From Methylococcales bacterium (GTDB lineage Bacteria > Pseudomonadota > Gammaproteobacteria > Methylococcales > Methylomonadaceae), in assembly GCA_026399075.1 (NCBI GenBank), contig JAPLRR010000038.1:1-64000 (forward strand): a DNA stretch of 64,000 nt. The letters are read 5' to 3'. This document shows, in pieces, positions 47,744 to 56,725 of the stretch (the first letter of the stretch is position 1; each line of letters begins with the position of its first letter). A model generated the notes under the pieces. It ran no database searches. It worked only from the letters and a program-made list of their open reading frames with translations, and had not been told where the DNA came from. Both the position numbers and the translations under genes were made by a program.

Positions 47744-47847
47744 AGACTTTTTCGTTACTAAGGCAGAAATTCCGTTTTCCAGTTTGCACCAATAGCAATA
47801 TCCATATACTCTTAGCCAATTAATCCAGCACTCAAGAAGGTGATACT

Positions 47848-48696
47848 ATGAAACATCAAAGGGTAAGATACACTGGCTTGGCAGCCTTAATACCAACACT
47901 ATTGCTAGTGGCGGCAGGCTGTTCAACCCAGCCGCCAGCCGTTACACCGCCAGCAATGCCAGAACAGCCAAAAATTGCGGTTGAGCCAAAAGTAGAAGCG
48001 CCAAAACCGGTTATCGAACCCGAAGCTATAGCGGCCCTGCAAAAAATGGGGGGATTTTTGCGTAGCCTTAAAAGCTATCAAGTCGACTTTAAGCTGACTA
48101 AAGACGAAGTGCTGGAGTCTGGACAAAAAATTATGGTCGACGGTGCTTCCAATCTGATTGTGCAAGCGCCGGACCGTTTTCATTTTTCGACAAAAATTGA
48201 AGAAGCAACCATTGATTTGCAATTTTTCTACAATGGCAAAGAATTTACCATTTTCGGAAACACCGATAAATACTATGCCACTGTGGCGGCACCCGCGACT
48301 ACCCGAGAACTTCTGACAGTGGCACAAGACCGCTATAATTTAGAATTTCCCTTTGCGGATTTATTTGTTTGGGGTTCGGATAGAGAAAACCTTGGCGCAA
48401 TTCAGTCGGCGATTTACATAGGCCCGGCCCAAATTAACGCCGTCGCTTGCGACCATTACGCGTTCCAAAATGCCGATGTGGATTGGCAGTTATGGATAGA
48501 AAAAGGCGAAAAACCGCTGCCCAGAAAGCTGGTGATCACCAGCAAACTAGAAGAAGGCCAACCCCAATATACCTCGGTTATGGGATGGACACTTTCCCCA
48601 AAGTATAAGCAACAAATATTCACTTTTGTGCCCCCCAAAGATGCCATCAAAATCAATTTTGCCGTCAATGAGCCCACAACCGAAAACGTGCAATAG
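47848..48696 (+). CDS. DUF2092 lipoprotein
   Basis: 282 residues. The lipobox VAAGC at about residue 25 is followed by a Pro-rich linker and a DUF2092 domain (MGGFLRSLKSYQVDFKLTKD onwards to WTLSPKYKQQIFTF), a LolA-like half-barrel expected to bind lipid. AAGGTGAT precedes the ATG. It is 16 bp before the Asn-rich secreted protein gene, an operon pairing that points to envelope function. Confidence 0.85.
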   Translation: MKHQRVRYTGLAALIPTLLLVAAGCSTQPPAVTPPAMPEQPKIAVEPKVEAPKPVIEPEAIAALQKMGGFLRSLKSYQVDFKLTKDEVLESGQKIMVDGASNLIVQAPDRFHFSTKIEEATIDLQFFYNGKEFTIFGNTDKYYATVAAPATTRELLTVAQDRYNLEFPFADLFVWGSDRENLGAIQSAIYIGPAQINAVACDHYAFQNADVDWQLWIEKGEKPLPRKLVITSKLEEGQPQYTSVMGWTLSPKYKQQIFTFVPPKDAIKINFAVNEPTTENVQ

Positions 48697-48712
48697 TAAA
48701 CTGGAGATCACT

Positions 48713-49276
48713 ATGAAAAATGTAAAACTATTCAATCGGTTTGTTTCCGTAGCCACACTTACCAGCCTAATTATCGGTTCTGGCTGGATGTTTCCAAACG
48801 AAGCCCAAGCCCGTGAGATTCGCGGCAACACAAGGATGAATGTCAATCATGGCGCAAATCTCAACCGCAATAATATTCAGCGCCCCAACATAAACAATAA
48901 TGCGAACATCAACCGCAACAACAAGGCGAACATTAACCATAACAACACTGCTAACATCAACCGTAACAATAATGTTAACGTCAACAAGAACAACAACGTC
49001 AATGTCAACCGTAATGTCAATGTAAACGGCAATTATCATGGCGGCGGTTACTATTACAATGACCACTACAATAACGGCGTTAGCGTTGGCGGGGCAATTG
49101 CCATTGGCGTAGCTGGCCTTGCGATAGGCTCAATGATCACCGCCGCGTCCATGCCACCGTCATGCAACACGACCTACATTAACGGCATCGCCTATCGTCA
49201 ATGCGGTAACACCTGGTATCAACCCCAATACCAAGGCTCATCAGTCAACTATATCGTGGTCAACCCGCCCCAATAA
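48713..49276 (+). CDS. Asn-rich repeat secreted protein
   Basis: 187 residues from the ATG at 48713 (GGAG eight bases upstream). A signal sequence ending EAQA is followed by about 80 residues of a degenerate INRNN/VNVNKNN repeat, a Gly/Tyr segment (YHGGGYYYNDHYNNG), a hydrophobic glycine-rich helix (GGAIAIGVAGLAIGSMI) and a C-terminal domain with two Cys (CNTTYINGIAYRQCGNTWYQ). The Asn repeat may form a beta-helix or fibrous coat. The function is unknown; it is co-encoded with the DUF2092 lipoprotein. Confidence 0.75.
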   Translation: MKNVKLFNRFVSVATLTSLIIGSGWMFPNEAQAREIRGNTRMNVNHGANLNRNNIQRPNINNNANINRNNKANINHNNTANINRNNNVNVNKNNNVNVNRNVNVNGNYHGGGYYYNDHYNNGVSVGGAIAIGVAGLAIGSMITAASMPPSCNTTYINGIAYRQCGNTWYQPQYQGSSVNYIVVNPPQ

Positions 49277-49316
49277 GCAGCTGGCTTAGCACTTTGTGCG
49301 CCTTGACAAGCTTAGG

Positions 49317-50117
49317 ATGGATATTTCAGTCGTCATTCCCAGCTACAATCGCTGTGACTTGTTAAGGCGGGCAATACAATCCGTATTTGCCCAAACCCGC
49401 TTGCCATCAGAAGTCGTCGTTATTGACGACGGCTCTACCGATGGCACTCGCGCCATGATACAAACCGAGTTCCCCCAAGTCCATTATTACTATCAGGAAA
49501 ACCAAGGGGTCAGCAGCGCCAGAAATGCTGGGGTGTTAAAGACCACTGGCGATTGGCTGGCTTTTTTGGATTCTGATGATGAATGGCTGCCCGGAAAACT
49601 GGACAGCCAGATAAACGCCCTAAACAAACAACCCGAAAGTAAAGTATGCCATACCGAAGAGCTATGGATACGTAATGGCACCCGCGTTAACCCACCGCAA
49701 AAATACCGTAAAAAAGGCGGCTGGCTTTTTGCCGATTGTTTGCCTTTGTGCGCCATCTCGCCCTCCACTGTCCTGATACACCGTTCGGTGTTTATCGATG
49801 TGGGCTTGTTTGACTGCGCATTGCCAGCCTGTGAGGACTATGACTTGTGGTTGAGGATCACCGCAAAATATCCGGTCTTATTGATCGCAGAGCCACAAAT
49901 AAAAAAATACGGCGGCCATGAAGACCAACTGTCGTTACAATTTTGGGGGATGGACAGATTTCGTATCAGCGCCTTGCAAAACATTATAAATAGCGGACAA
50001 TTGTCAGCAAAAAACCAACAAGCAGCCGCCGCAATGCTTGCCAAAAAAACGGCGATTTACCTAAATGGCGCATCAAAACGCCTAGCGGCGACACCCACCA
50101 ACACCGATCCGCAATAA
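49317..50117 (+). CDS. Family 2 glycosyltransferase
   Basis: 266 residues from the ATG at 49317 (a GTG at 49296 is possible). The GT-A fold is shown by SVVIPSYNRCDLLRRAIQSV, VVIDDGSTDGT, GVSSARNAG and the DXD-type FLDSDDEW. SPSTVLIHRSVFIDVG and ACEDYDLWLRI form the acceptor side. It transfers sugars to an unknown cell-surface acceptor; there are no other glycan genes nearby. Confidence 0.88.
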   Translation: MDISVVIPSYNRCDLLRRAIQSVFAQTRLPSEVVVIDDGSTDGTRAMIQTEFPQVHYYYQENQGVSSARNAGVLKTTGDWLAFLDSDDEWLPGKLDSQINALNKQPESKVCHTEELWIRNGTRVNPPQKYRKKGGWLFADCLPLCAISPSTVLIHRSVFIDVGLFDCALPACEDYDLWLRITAKYPVLLIAEPQIKKYGGHEDQLSLQFWGMDRFRISALQNIINSGQLSAKNQQAAAAMLAKKTAIYLNGASKRLAATPTNTDPQ

Positions 50118-50125
50118 CCTACTTC

Positions 50126-50160
50126 TTTACTAAGAAATTAAACAGGACTAAAATAGTCCT
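50126..50160 (+). promoter_or_regulatory. Promoter and palindromic operator of the SUF regulator
   Basis: AGGACTA (50144-50150), AAA, and TAGTCCT (50154-50160) form a perfect palindrome. A -10-like TAAAAT (50149-50154) lies inside it and TTTACT at 50126-50131 could be the -35 with a 17-bp spacer. The GACTA-TAGTC core resembles Rrf2-family sites, so autoregulation by the following gene is likely. Confidence 0.6.
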
Positions 50161-50176
50161 TATTTTTGGGGCGGCC

Positions 50177-50641
50177 ATGTTACGGTTAAGCAAATTAACA
50201 GATTATGCCACCGTCATTTTAAGTTTTATGGCGAGTGATAGCGGCACTATCCATGCGGCGATGGAAATAGCATCCGCCACTGGCATCGCCTTGCCCACGG
50301 TAAGCAAAATCCTGAAACAACTCGTCAATGCCAATTTGTTAATGTCCACACGGGGAGCCAAAGGCGGCTATACGCTCGCCAGAACACCCGATAAAATCAG
50401 TTTGGCCACCATGATCACCGCCTTAGAAGGACCAATTGCCTTAACCGAATGCAGCATTTCCCAACAGGCTTGCGGCCAAGCAACGGGCTGCGGAATTCGC
50501 GGAAACTGGCATTTAATTAACCAAACCATCCATAATGCCTTAGAGTCGGTGACACTTGCCGATATGATACGCCCCATACCCGCCAAGGATGCCGCTTGGA
50601 AACAAGAAACCCTAATCCCCATCGCCAGTTTATATCGTTAG
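50177..50641 (+). CDS. Rrf2-family SUF system regulator
   Basis: 154-residue Rrf2 protein of the SUF-associated type: MLRLSKLTDYATVILSFMA start, recognition helix ALPTVSKILKQLVNANL, wing STRGAKGGYTLAR, and three Cys in CSISQQACGQATGCGIRGNW that should bind a 2Fe-2S cluster. It senses iron-sulfur status and controls the suf genes. It is 13 bp before sufB. Confidence 0.92.
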   Translation: MLRLSKLTDYATVILSFMASDSGTIHAAMEIASATGIALPTVSKILKQLVNANLLMSTRGAKGGYTLARTPDKISLATMITALEGPIALTECSISQQACGQATGCGIRGNWHLINQTIHNALESVTLADMIRPIPAKDAAWKQETLIPIASLYR

Positions 50642-50654
50642 ATAGAGAGTATTT

Positions 50655-52103
50655 ATGTCAGCCAGCGCCCAAGAAATCAACAACCTGATTAACCAAGATT
50701 ACAAACAAGGCTTTGTCACCGAACTGGAAACCGACACCTTTCCACCCGGCTTGGACGAAGCGGTCATCCACAAACTGTCCAAGGTCAAAAACGAACCCGA
50801 CTTTATGCTGGAATACCGCCTAAAAGCCTTCCGCCATTGGCAAACCATGACCCCGCCAGAGTGGGCTTTTGTCAAATTTGACCCGATAGATTACCAAGCC
50901 ATCAGCTATTATTCTGCGCCCAAACGCAAAGAAGACGGCCCCAAAAGCTTGGACGAAATCGACCCGCAAGTCTTGGAAGCCTACAAAAAGCTCGGCATTC
51001 CCTTAGACGAACAAGAACGCTTGGCGGGCATCGCCGTTGATGCGGTGTTTGACAGCGTATCGGTAGCGACCACCTTTAAAGGCAAGCTTAAAGATGCCGG
51101 GGTGATTTTTTGCCCTATTTCCGAAGCCTTGCGCGATCACCCCGAACTCATTAAAGAATATCTGGGTTCTGTTGTGCCGCACACCGACAACTACTTCGCC
51201 GCCTTAAACGCCGCCGTGTTCACCGATGGCTCGTTTGTGTACATTCCCAAAGGCGTGCGCTGCCCGATGGAATTGTCCACTTATTTTCGCATTAACGCCG
51301 CCAACACCGGACAATTTGAACGCACCCTGATTATTGCCGACGAAGGCAGCCATGTGTCTTATTTGGAAGGCTGCACCGCACCTATGCGCGACGAAAACCA
51401 ACTGCACGCGGCAGTGGTCGAACTCATCGCCTTAAAAGATGCCACAATCAAATATTCCACCGTACAAAACTGGTATCCCGGCGACAAAAATGGCCTGGGC
51501 GGCATCTACAATTTTGTCACCAAACGCGCCGATTGCCGTGGCGACAATTCCAAAGTGTCATGGACACAAGTGGAAACCGGCTCCGCGATCACCTGGAAAT
51601 ATCCCAGCTGCGTACTGACGGGCGACAACGCCGTCGGCGAATTTTATTCGGTGGCCTTAACCAATAATTACCAACAAGCCGACACGGGCACTAAAATGAT
51701 CCACATCGGCAAAAACACCCGCAGCACGATAGTGTCCAAAGGCATTTCCGCAGGTAAAGCCCAAAACACCTATCGCGGTTTGGTAAAAGTGTTGAAATCT
51801 GCCGAAAATGCGCGTAACTATACCCAATGCGATTCTTTGCTAGTCGGCGACCAATGCGGTGCGCACACCTTCCCGTACATCGAAGTCAAACAACCTTCCG
51901 CACAAGTCGAACACGAAGCCACCACCTCAAAAATCAGCGAAGACCAACTGTTTTTCTGCCAACAACGGGGACTTTCCGCCGAAGATGCCGTATCAATGAT
52001 CGTGAACGGTTTTTGTAAAGAAGTGTTTAAGGAACTGCCGATGGAATTTGCGGTGGAAGCACAGGCGTTGTTGGGGCTGAGTTTGGAAGGTTCGGTGGGG
52101 TAG
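50655..52103 (+). CDS. sufB: Fe-S cluster assembly scaffold subunit SufB
   Basis: 482-residue SufB with the family marks [47 protein letters not shown] and the C-terminal [19 protein letters not shown]. SufB with SufC and SufD builds iron-sulfur clusters. Unusually no sufC, sufD or sufS follows: the next gene begins within the last base of the sufB stop and is a toxin-antitoxin gene. The rest of the operon is missing or elsewhere. Confidence 0.95.
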   Translation: MSASAQEINNLINQDYKQGFVTELETDTFPPGLDEAVIHKLSKVKNEPDFMLEYRLKAFRHWQTMTPPEWAFVKFDPIDYQAISYYSAPKRKEDGPKSLDEIDPQVLEAYKKLGIPLDEQERLAGIAVDAVFDSVSVATTFKGKLKDAGVIFCPISEALRDHPELIKEYLGSVVPHTDNYFAALNAAVFTDGSFVYIPKGVRCPMELSTYFRINAANTGQFERTLIIADEGSHVSYLEGCTAPMRDENQLHAAVVELIALKDATIKYSTVQNWYPGDKNGLGGIYNFVTKRADCRGDNSKVSWTQVETGSAITWKYPSCVLTGDNAVGEFYSVALTNNYQQADTGTKMIHIGKNTRSTIVSKGISAGKAQNTYRGLVKVLKSAENARNYTQCDSLLVGDQCGAHTFPYIEVKQPSAQVEHEATTSKISEDQLFFCQQRGLSAEDAVSMIVNGFCKEVFKELPMEFAVEAQALLGLSLEGSVG

Positions 52104-52360
52104 TGGGCAAATACGATAAGATTTTGCAGAAAATTGTCCTTGGACGATCCGATGCCAATATCTTATTCTCGGAATTGCGACAATTGCTGGTACGCTTAGA
52201 ATTTCAAGAACGGATTCGTGGCGATCATTTTATTTTCAGCAATAAAGGTATTGTTGAAATTTTAAATATCCAGCCACAGGGTGCAATGGCAAAAGCCTAT
52301 CAAGTTAAACAAGTCCGTCAAATTATTGTCCGCTATCGTTTGGGGTTAGATGATGAATAA
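52103..52360 (+). CDS. hicA: HicA-type mRNA interferase toxin
   Basis: 85 residues starting at a GTG that shares one base with the sufB stop. The helix SELRQLLVRLEFQERIR and GDHFIFSNK with the catalytic His followed by a beta strand match HicA, a dsRBD-like RNase. It overlaps the HicB-like antitoxin by 11 bp. Confidence 0.8.
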   Translation: MGKYDKILQKIVLGRSDANILFSELRQLLVRLEFQERIRGDHFIFSNKGIVEILNIQPQGAMAKAYQVKQVRQIIVRYRLGLDDE

Positions 52361-52562
52361 ATATGAGATGATTATTTATTGGAGCGAAGAAGATCAAGCC
52401 TATATCGCCGAAGTACCCGAATTGGCGGGTTGTATGGCGGATGGCAACAGTTATCAGGAGGCAGTCAAAAACGCGGAGCGGGTGATTGCTGAATGGATAG
52501 AAACGGCGGTGGAGCTAGGCCGATATATACCAGAGCCTAAAGGTCGGTTGCTCTATGCGTAA
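52350..52562 (+). CDS. hicB: HicB-type antitoxin
   Basis: 70 residues with the HicB core YEMIIYWSEEDQAYIAEVPE, LAGCMADGNSYQEAVKNAE and a short C-terminal helix; no separate DNA-binding domain is present, so repression may need the complex. It overlaps both hicA and the next nucleotidyltransferase gene. Confidence 0.85.
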   Translation: MMNKYEMIIYWSEEDQAYIAEVPELAGCMADGNSYQEAVKNAERVIAEWIETAVELGRYIPEPKGRLLYA

Positions 52563-52845
52563 AGCTACCGCGCTGGAAGTATTGGCCCGCATTAAGCCGA
52601 TTTTGTCACAGCAATTTGGTGTGGTGCGTTTGGCGTTGTTTGGTTCAACCGTCCGCGACGAAGCCAGCGACCAAAGTGATGTGGATATATTGGTCACGTT
52701 TGATGGCGCAGCGACTTCCGAGCGTTATTTTGGCGTATTGTTCTTGTTGGAAGATTGCCTAGGTTGCGCCGTCGATTTAGTCACCGATAAAGCTTTGCGC
52801 CCGCAATTGCGCCCGTTTATCGAACAGGAAGCGATAGATGTCTAA
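52555..52845 (+). CDS. Minimal nucleotidyltransferase (MNT) domain protein
   Basis: 96 residues with the signature ALFGSTVRDEASDQSDVDIL, in which the GS and the DVD acidic pair form the AMP-transfer site of MntA-type antitoxins. In the usual module an adjacent HEPN-domain RNase (HepT) is inactivated by this enzyme, but none is found here; the preceding HicAB unit overlaps it by 8 bp. An orphan antitoxin, or a partner lost by decay. Confidence 0.85.
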   Translation: MRKATALEVLARIKPILSQQFGVVRLALFGSTVRDEASDQSDVDILVTFDGAATSERYFGVLFLLEDCLGCAVDLVTDKALRPQLRPFIEQEAIDV

Positions 52846-52952
52846 TACAGTAAGGTAATGGCATTTTTATGTAGGTAACATGATTGGATTTATCGAATTA
52901 GTTAGAAATATACTGATAGATTTAATCATATTAATTTTGATAATTTAAAGAC

Positions 52953-53795
52953 ATGACTGATTTAATTTTAGAACATGGTAGCTTGCCATATCCGCGCATT
53001 ATGATGGATGCCGATGAAATAACACTGTTTAAGGATGTAAATAAAAGTCCTTTTTTTGGTATAGATTCAAATGGCGATTACCAGATTAAAAATAGATTTT
53101 TTCTTGATAAAGAAGTCCAAGATGTTTACCGTTATGATTTGACTCGCGTTAATAAAAAATGGAAGTTGGTTTACCCGAATAGCCGAAAATTGGCTTCTTC
53201 TGGGGAGTCTTGTTTAGGCTGTCACTCCAATTATAAAGATGAAGCAATTAATCCAGATAAAAATAACATTATTGTTATATTGGAGTCTCCACACAAAGAT
53301 GAATATTGCAAAGATTGCTTTAAACCATTAGTACCTGCTAATGGTGATACCGGCACAAATTTTTGTGATTATTTTACAAGTCATTTTTTAAATTATTTTA
53401 TAGAGGAATTTGGAACAATAGAATCGAGGTTGAGTAAAAATAACACCTATAGTATCTGTTTTGTTAATCCAGTGCCTTTTCAAACTTCTCTGCATTTTAT
53501 TCATAAAAGCAAACATTTACCTATAACACTTCGAGACAAAGTATGGAAAGAGCTATTTACATTGCAAAAATGTGATTTTATAAATAGGATGAAAAGCTAT
53601 AGCAAAGTTCGACCTGTTATTATTTTGAATGCTTGTACTGGCAATGTCCAAGTTAATGGCACATTAAAAAACATACTAAGACAAGAAATTAACATAGCTA
53701 TATCTAGCAAGAAAATAAAATGTCATGCTAAGTTTAATACACCTCATCCATCATCATGGTGGAGCTGTTTAAATAGAAGATGTACTAAATGGTAA
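52953..53795 (+). CDS. AT-rich gene of unknown function, possible UDG-like fold
   Basis: 280 residues, markedly more A+T-rich than its neighbours, with AT-rich flanks. A two-Cys knuckle (SCLGCHSN), a VILESPHKDEY-like motif with CKDC after it, a NPVPFQTS segment and a late HPSSWWSC. The ESPH...NP...HPSSW series loosely recalls the active-site loops of uracil-DNA-glycosylase-superfamily proteins, but I cannot confirm it. The base composition suggests recent transfer. Set between toxin-antitoxin units, it could be an island defence gene. Confidence 0.6.
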   Translation: MTDLILEHGSLPYPRIMMDADEITLFKDVNKSPFFGIDSNGDYQIKNRFFLDKEVQDVYRYDLTRVNKKWKLVYPNSRKLASSGESCLGCHSNYKDEAINPDKNNIIVILESPHKDEYCKDCFKPLVPANGDTGTNFCDYFTSHFLNYFIEEFGTIESRLSKNNTYSICFVNPVPFQTSLHFIHKSKHLPITLRDKVWKELFTLQKCDFINRMKSYSKVRPVIILNACTGNVQVNGTLKNILRQEINIAISSKKIKCHAKFNTPHPSSWWSCLNRRCTKW

Positions 53796-53876
53796 ATAAA
53801 AAGCAAGCTTGGTAGTGTCATAGGTTGGACTTCCTTGCATCAACCCAAGCGATAATACTTTATTTTAGGTTAAACA

Positions 53877-54089
53877 ATGCACAACAACTATACAGCAGTA
53901 ATTAAACAAGATGGCAACTGGTGGCTAGGCTGGATTGAAGAAATCCCAGGCGTGAATTGCCAAGAAGCCACGCATGACGAATTAATTGAGAGTTTAAAAA
54001 TCACGCTGCAAGAAGCTTTGGCATTTAACCGCGAAGAAGCGTTATTAAACGCAGGTTTACACTATCGGGAAGAGCTGATTGCGCTGTGA
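53877..54089 (+). CDS. HicB-type antitoxin (second unit)
   Basis: 70 residues with the HicB fold: YTAVIKQDGNWWLGWIEE, IPGVNCQEATHDELIESLK and a helix ALAFNREEALL. It precedes and overlaps a HicA gene by 4 bp, so it is an antitoxin-first unit, opposite to the order of the unit at 52.1-52.6 kb. Confidence 0.8.
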   Translation: MHNNYTAVIKQDGNWWLGWIEEIPGVNCQEATHDELIESLKITLQEALAFNREEALLNAGLHYREELIAL

Positions 54090-54274
54090 AACGTTCAGAA
54101 TTAATACGGTATTTAACGGAATTAGGCTGTGAATTATTGCGCGAGGGTGGGCGGCATTCATGGTGGCATAACCCAGAACTAAACAAACGTTCAGCGATTC
54201 CTAGACATGCCGAAATCAAAGATATTTTGGCAAATAAAATTTGTAAAGATTTGGGTGTAAAGCAGATTAAATAA
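54086..54274 (+). CDS. HicA-type mRNA interferase toxin (second unit)
   Basis: 62 residues. MKRSELIRYLTELGCELLRE, followed by GGRHSWWHNP with the catalytic His and AIPRHAEIKDILANKICKDL, is the HicA pattern. It is the compact partner of the preceding HicB gene. Confidence 0.85.
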   Translation: MKRSELIRYLTELGCELLREGGRHSWWHNPELNKRSAIPRHAEIKDILANKICKDLGVKQIK

Positions 54275-54363
54275 ACAGGATTGAGGTAGCCTAGCCTGAG
54301 GCACGAAATCCAACAACCCAACTAAAAATTATTTTGCAATCCACAACGCATAAGAGAACAGCC

Positions 54364-54501
54364 ATGACCACTATAGTCCTAGACTATGACCTAATGAATC
54401 AAGTTGTGCAGATTGCGGGCCACTCAACGCCACAAGAAGCTGCGATAGAACACACATTAAATACTATTGGTGAATATGATGGATGCAACACAATTAGTTA
54501 A
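54364..54501 (+). CDS. Truncated VapB-like antitoxin
   Basis: 45 residues; MTTIVLDYDLMNQVVQIAGHSTPQEAAIEHTLNT-type ribbon-helix-helix start as in DUF2191/VapB antitoxins, ending in a tail that reads into the next gene in another frame. It overlaps the DUF2281 antitoxin. It may be a decayed antitoxin left by an earlier unit. Confidence 0.4.
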   Translation: MTTIVLDYDLMNQVVQIAGHSTPQEAAIEHTLNTIGEYDGCNTIS

Positions 54502-54703
54502 TGAGATAGAACAATTACCACCTCAAGCGCAACATCAAATAGAGGATTTTATTGCTTTTATCAAAACACGTTATCAACCTGTGAACAGTAAGCTGTCGGA
54601 TGAAGGATTTGTGGGGATATGGAGCGACCGCGATGACATGCAAGACAGTACAGAATGGGTAAAAAATACCCGCCAATCAGAATGGACAAATAACAATGGC
54701 TGA
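54479..54703 (+). CDS. DUF2281-type antitoxin of a VapBC unit
   Basis: 74 residues from the ATG at 54479 (other starts are close). DATQLVNEIEQLPPQAQHQI with EDFIAFIKTRYQ is the DUF2281 pattern of antitoxins paired with PIN toxins; the C-terminus (GFVGIWSDRDDM) should block the toxin. It overlaps the PIN gene by 8 bp. Confidence 0.8.
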   Translation: MDATQLVNEIEQLPPQAQHQIEDFIAFIKTRYQPVNSKLSDEGFVGIWSDRDDMQDSTEWVKNTRQSEWTNNNG

Positions 54704-55076
54704 TAGGGTTATTGTTGATACGGATATTCTAATTGATATTAGCCGTAATTCTGAACAAGCAATTGTTTACTTAGAGAATTAATCAATTCATAGCCAACTC
54801 GCCGTTAGTGTAATTACCCAAATGGAGTTGTTGGTCGGTTGCCGGAATAGACAAGAACTTTTGTTGTTGGATGCGTTTTTAAAACGCTTTCAAATTATTA
54901 AATTGAATGAAGCTATTTCAATGATTGCCGTTGATTTATTGCGTCAATATCGTTTGAGTCATGGCCTATTAATGCCCGATGCGTTGATTGCTGCAACGGC
55001 TTTATTTGGGGAATGCGGGTTAGCAACTAAAAACCAACGCGATTACCGAGTAGTTACCCATGCCGTTAACCACTAA
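54696..55076 (+). pseudogene. VapC PIN-domain toxin with an in-frame stop
   Basis: From the ATG at 54696 the frame reads VIVDTDILIDISRN to VYLEN, then a TAA at 54780-54782, then SIHSQLAVSVITQMELLVG to LMPDALIAATA and KNQRDYRVV. All the PIN acidic residues are present on both sides of the stop, and the frame is otherwise intact to 55076. A single base change would make the stop; without readthrough or correction the toxin is dead while its antitoxin gene is intact. Confidence 0.8.
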
Positions 55077-55093
55077 AACCGATAACCCCGGCC

Positions 55094-55120
55094 AAAAAAA
55101 GCCCGTCATCAGACGGGCTC
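55094..55120 (-). terminator. Rho-independent terminator of ilvC
   Basis: On the minus strand AGCCCGTC and GACGGGCT form an 8-bp stem with a 4-base loop followed by seven T (55100-55094). It is 25 bp beyond the ilvC stop. Confidence 0.88.
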
Positions 55121-55144
55121 TTAGGTTCTAAAAGCTAGAAATTA

Positions 55145-56233
<1,089 letters not shown>

Positions 56234-56725
56234 TTATACGTGTAAGCTTTTCTCGCCGCGTGAAATGCCTGTAGGCCCTGAGCGCACCACCTCGACAATG
56301 GTTTCAGGATCAACAGCGGCAATAAACGCATCCAATTTTTCTGACGGGCCAGTCATTTCAACAATATAAGTGGTTGGCGTGACATCAATGATTTTGCCGC
56401 GAAAAATATCGGCCATGCTCCTGATTTCATCGCGAATTTCAGGGCTGGTCTTAATTTTGACCATCATCAGCTCACGCTCGATATGGAAAGACTCCGCCAA
56501 ATCGATCAGCTTGACCACATCAATCAGCTTGTTCAGCTGTTTGGTGATTTGTTCAATGATCTCCTCACTGCCGCGCGTGACCAAGGTCATCCGCGACAAA
56601 CTGGGGTCTTCAGTCGGTGCTACGGTGAGTGATTCAATATTATAGCCGCGAGCAGAAAACAAACCCGCCACGCGTGATAACGCACCGGATTCATTCTCCA
56701 TTAAAATTGAAATAATGTGTCTCAT
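56234..56725 (-). CDS. ilvN: Acetolactate synthase small subunit
   Basis: 163-residue regulatory subunit: ACT domain (HIISILMENESGALSRVAGL, FSARGYNIESL) and C-terminal ACT-like domain (MTGPSEKLDAFI). It gives feedback inhibition by valine. Its ATG directly follows the ilvB stop. The size is closer to IlvH than to the short IlvN of E. coli. Confidence 0.95.
   Translation of the reverse strand: MRHIISILMENESGALSRVAGLFSARGYNIESLTVAPTEDPSLSRMTLVTRGSEEIIEQITKQLNKLIDVVKLIDLAESFHIERELMMVKIKTSPEIRDEIRSMADIFRGKIIDVTPTTYIVEMTGPSEKLDAFIAAVDPETIVEVVRSGPTGISRGEKSLHV

Noticed and set aside
48767-49066. Minus-strand open frame of 99 residues over the Asn-rich gene
   Set aside because: It is a shadow created by the repeated Asn codons; no ribosome-binding site and a Val/Ile/Asp repeat without meaning.
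52555-52845. MNT gene as a complete MntA-HepT unit
   Set aside because: No HEPN-domain gene is adjacent; only the enzyme is present, so it is listed as an orphan.
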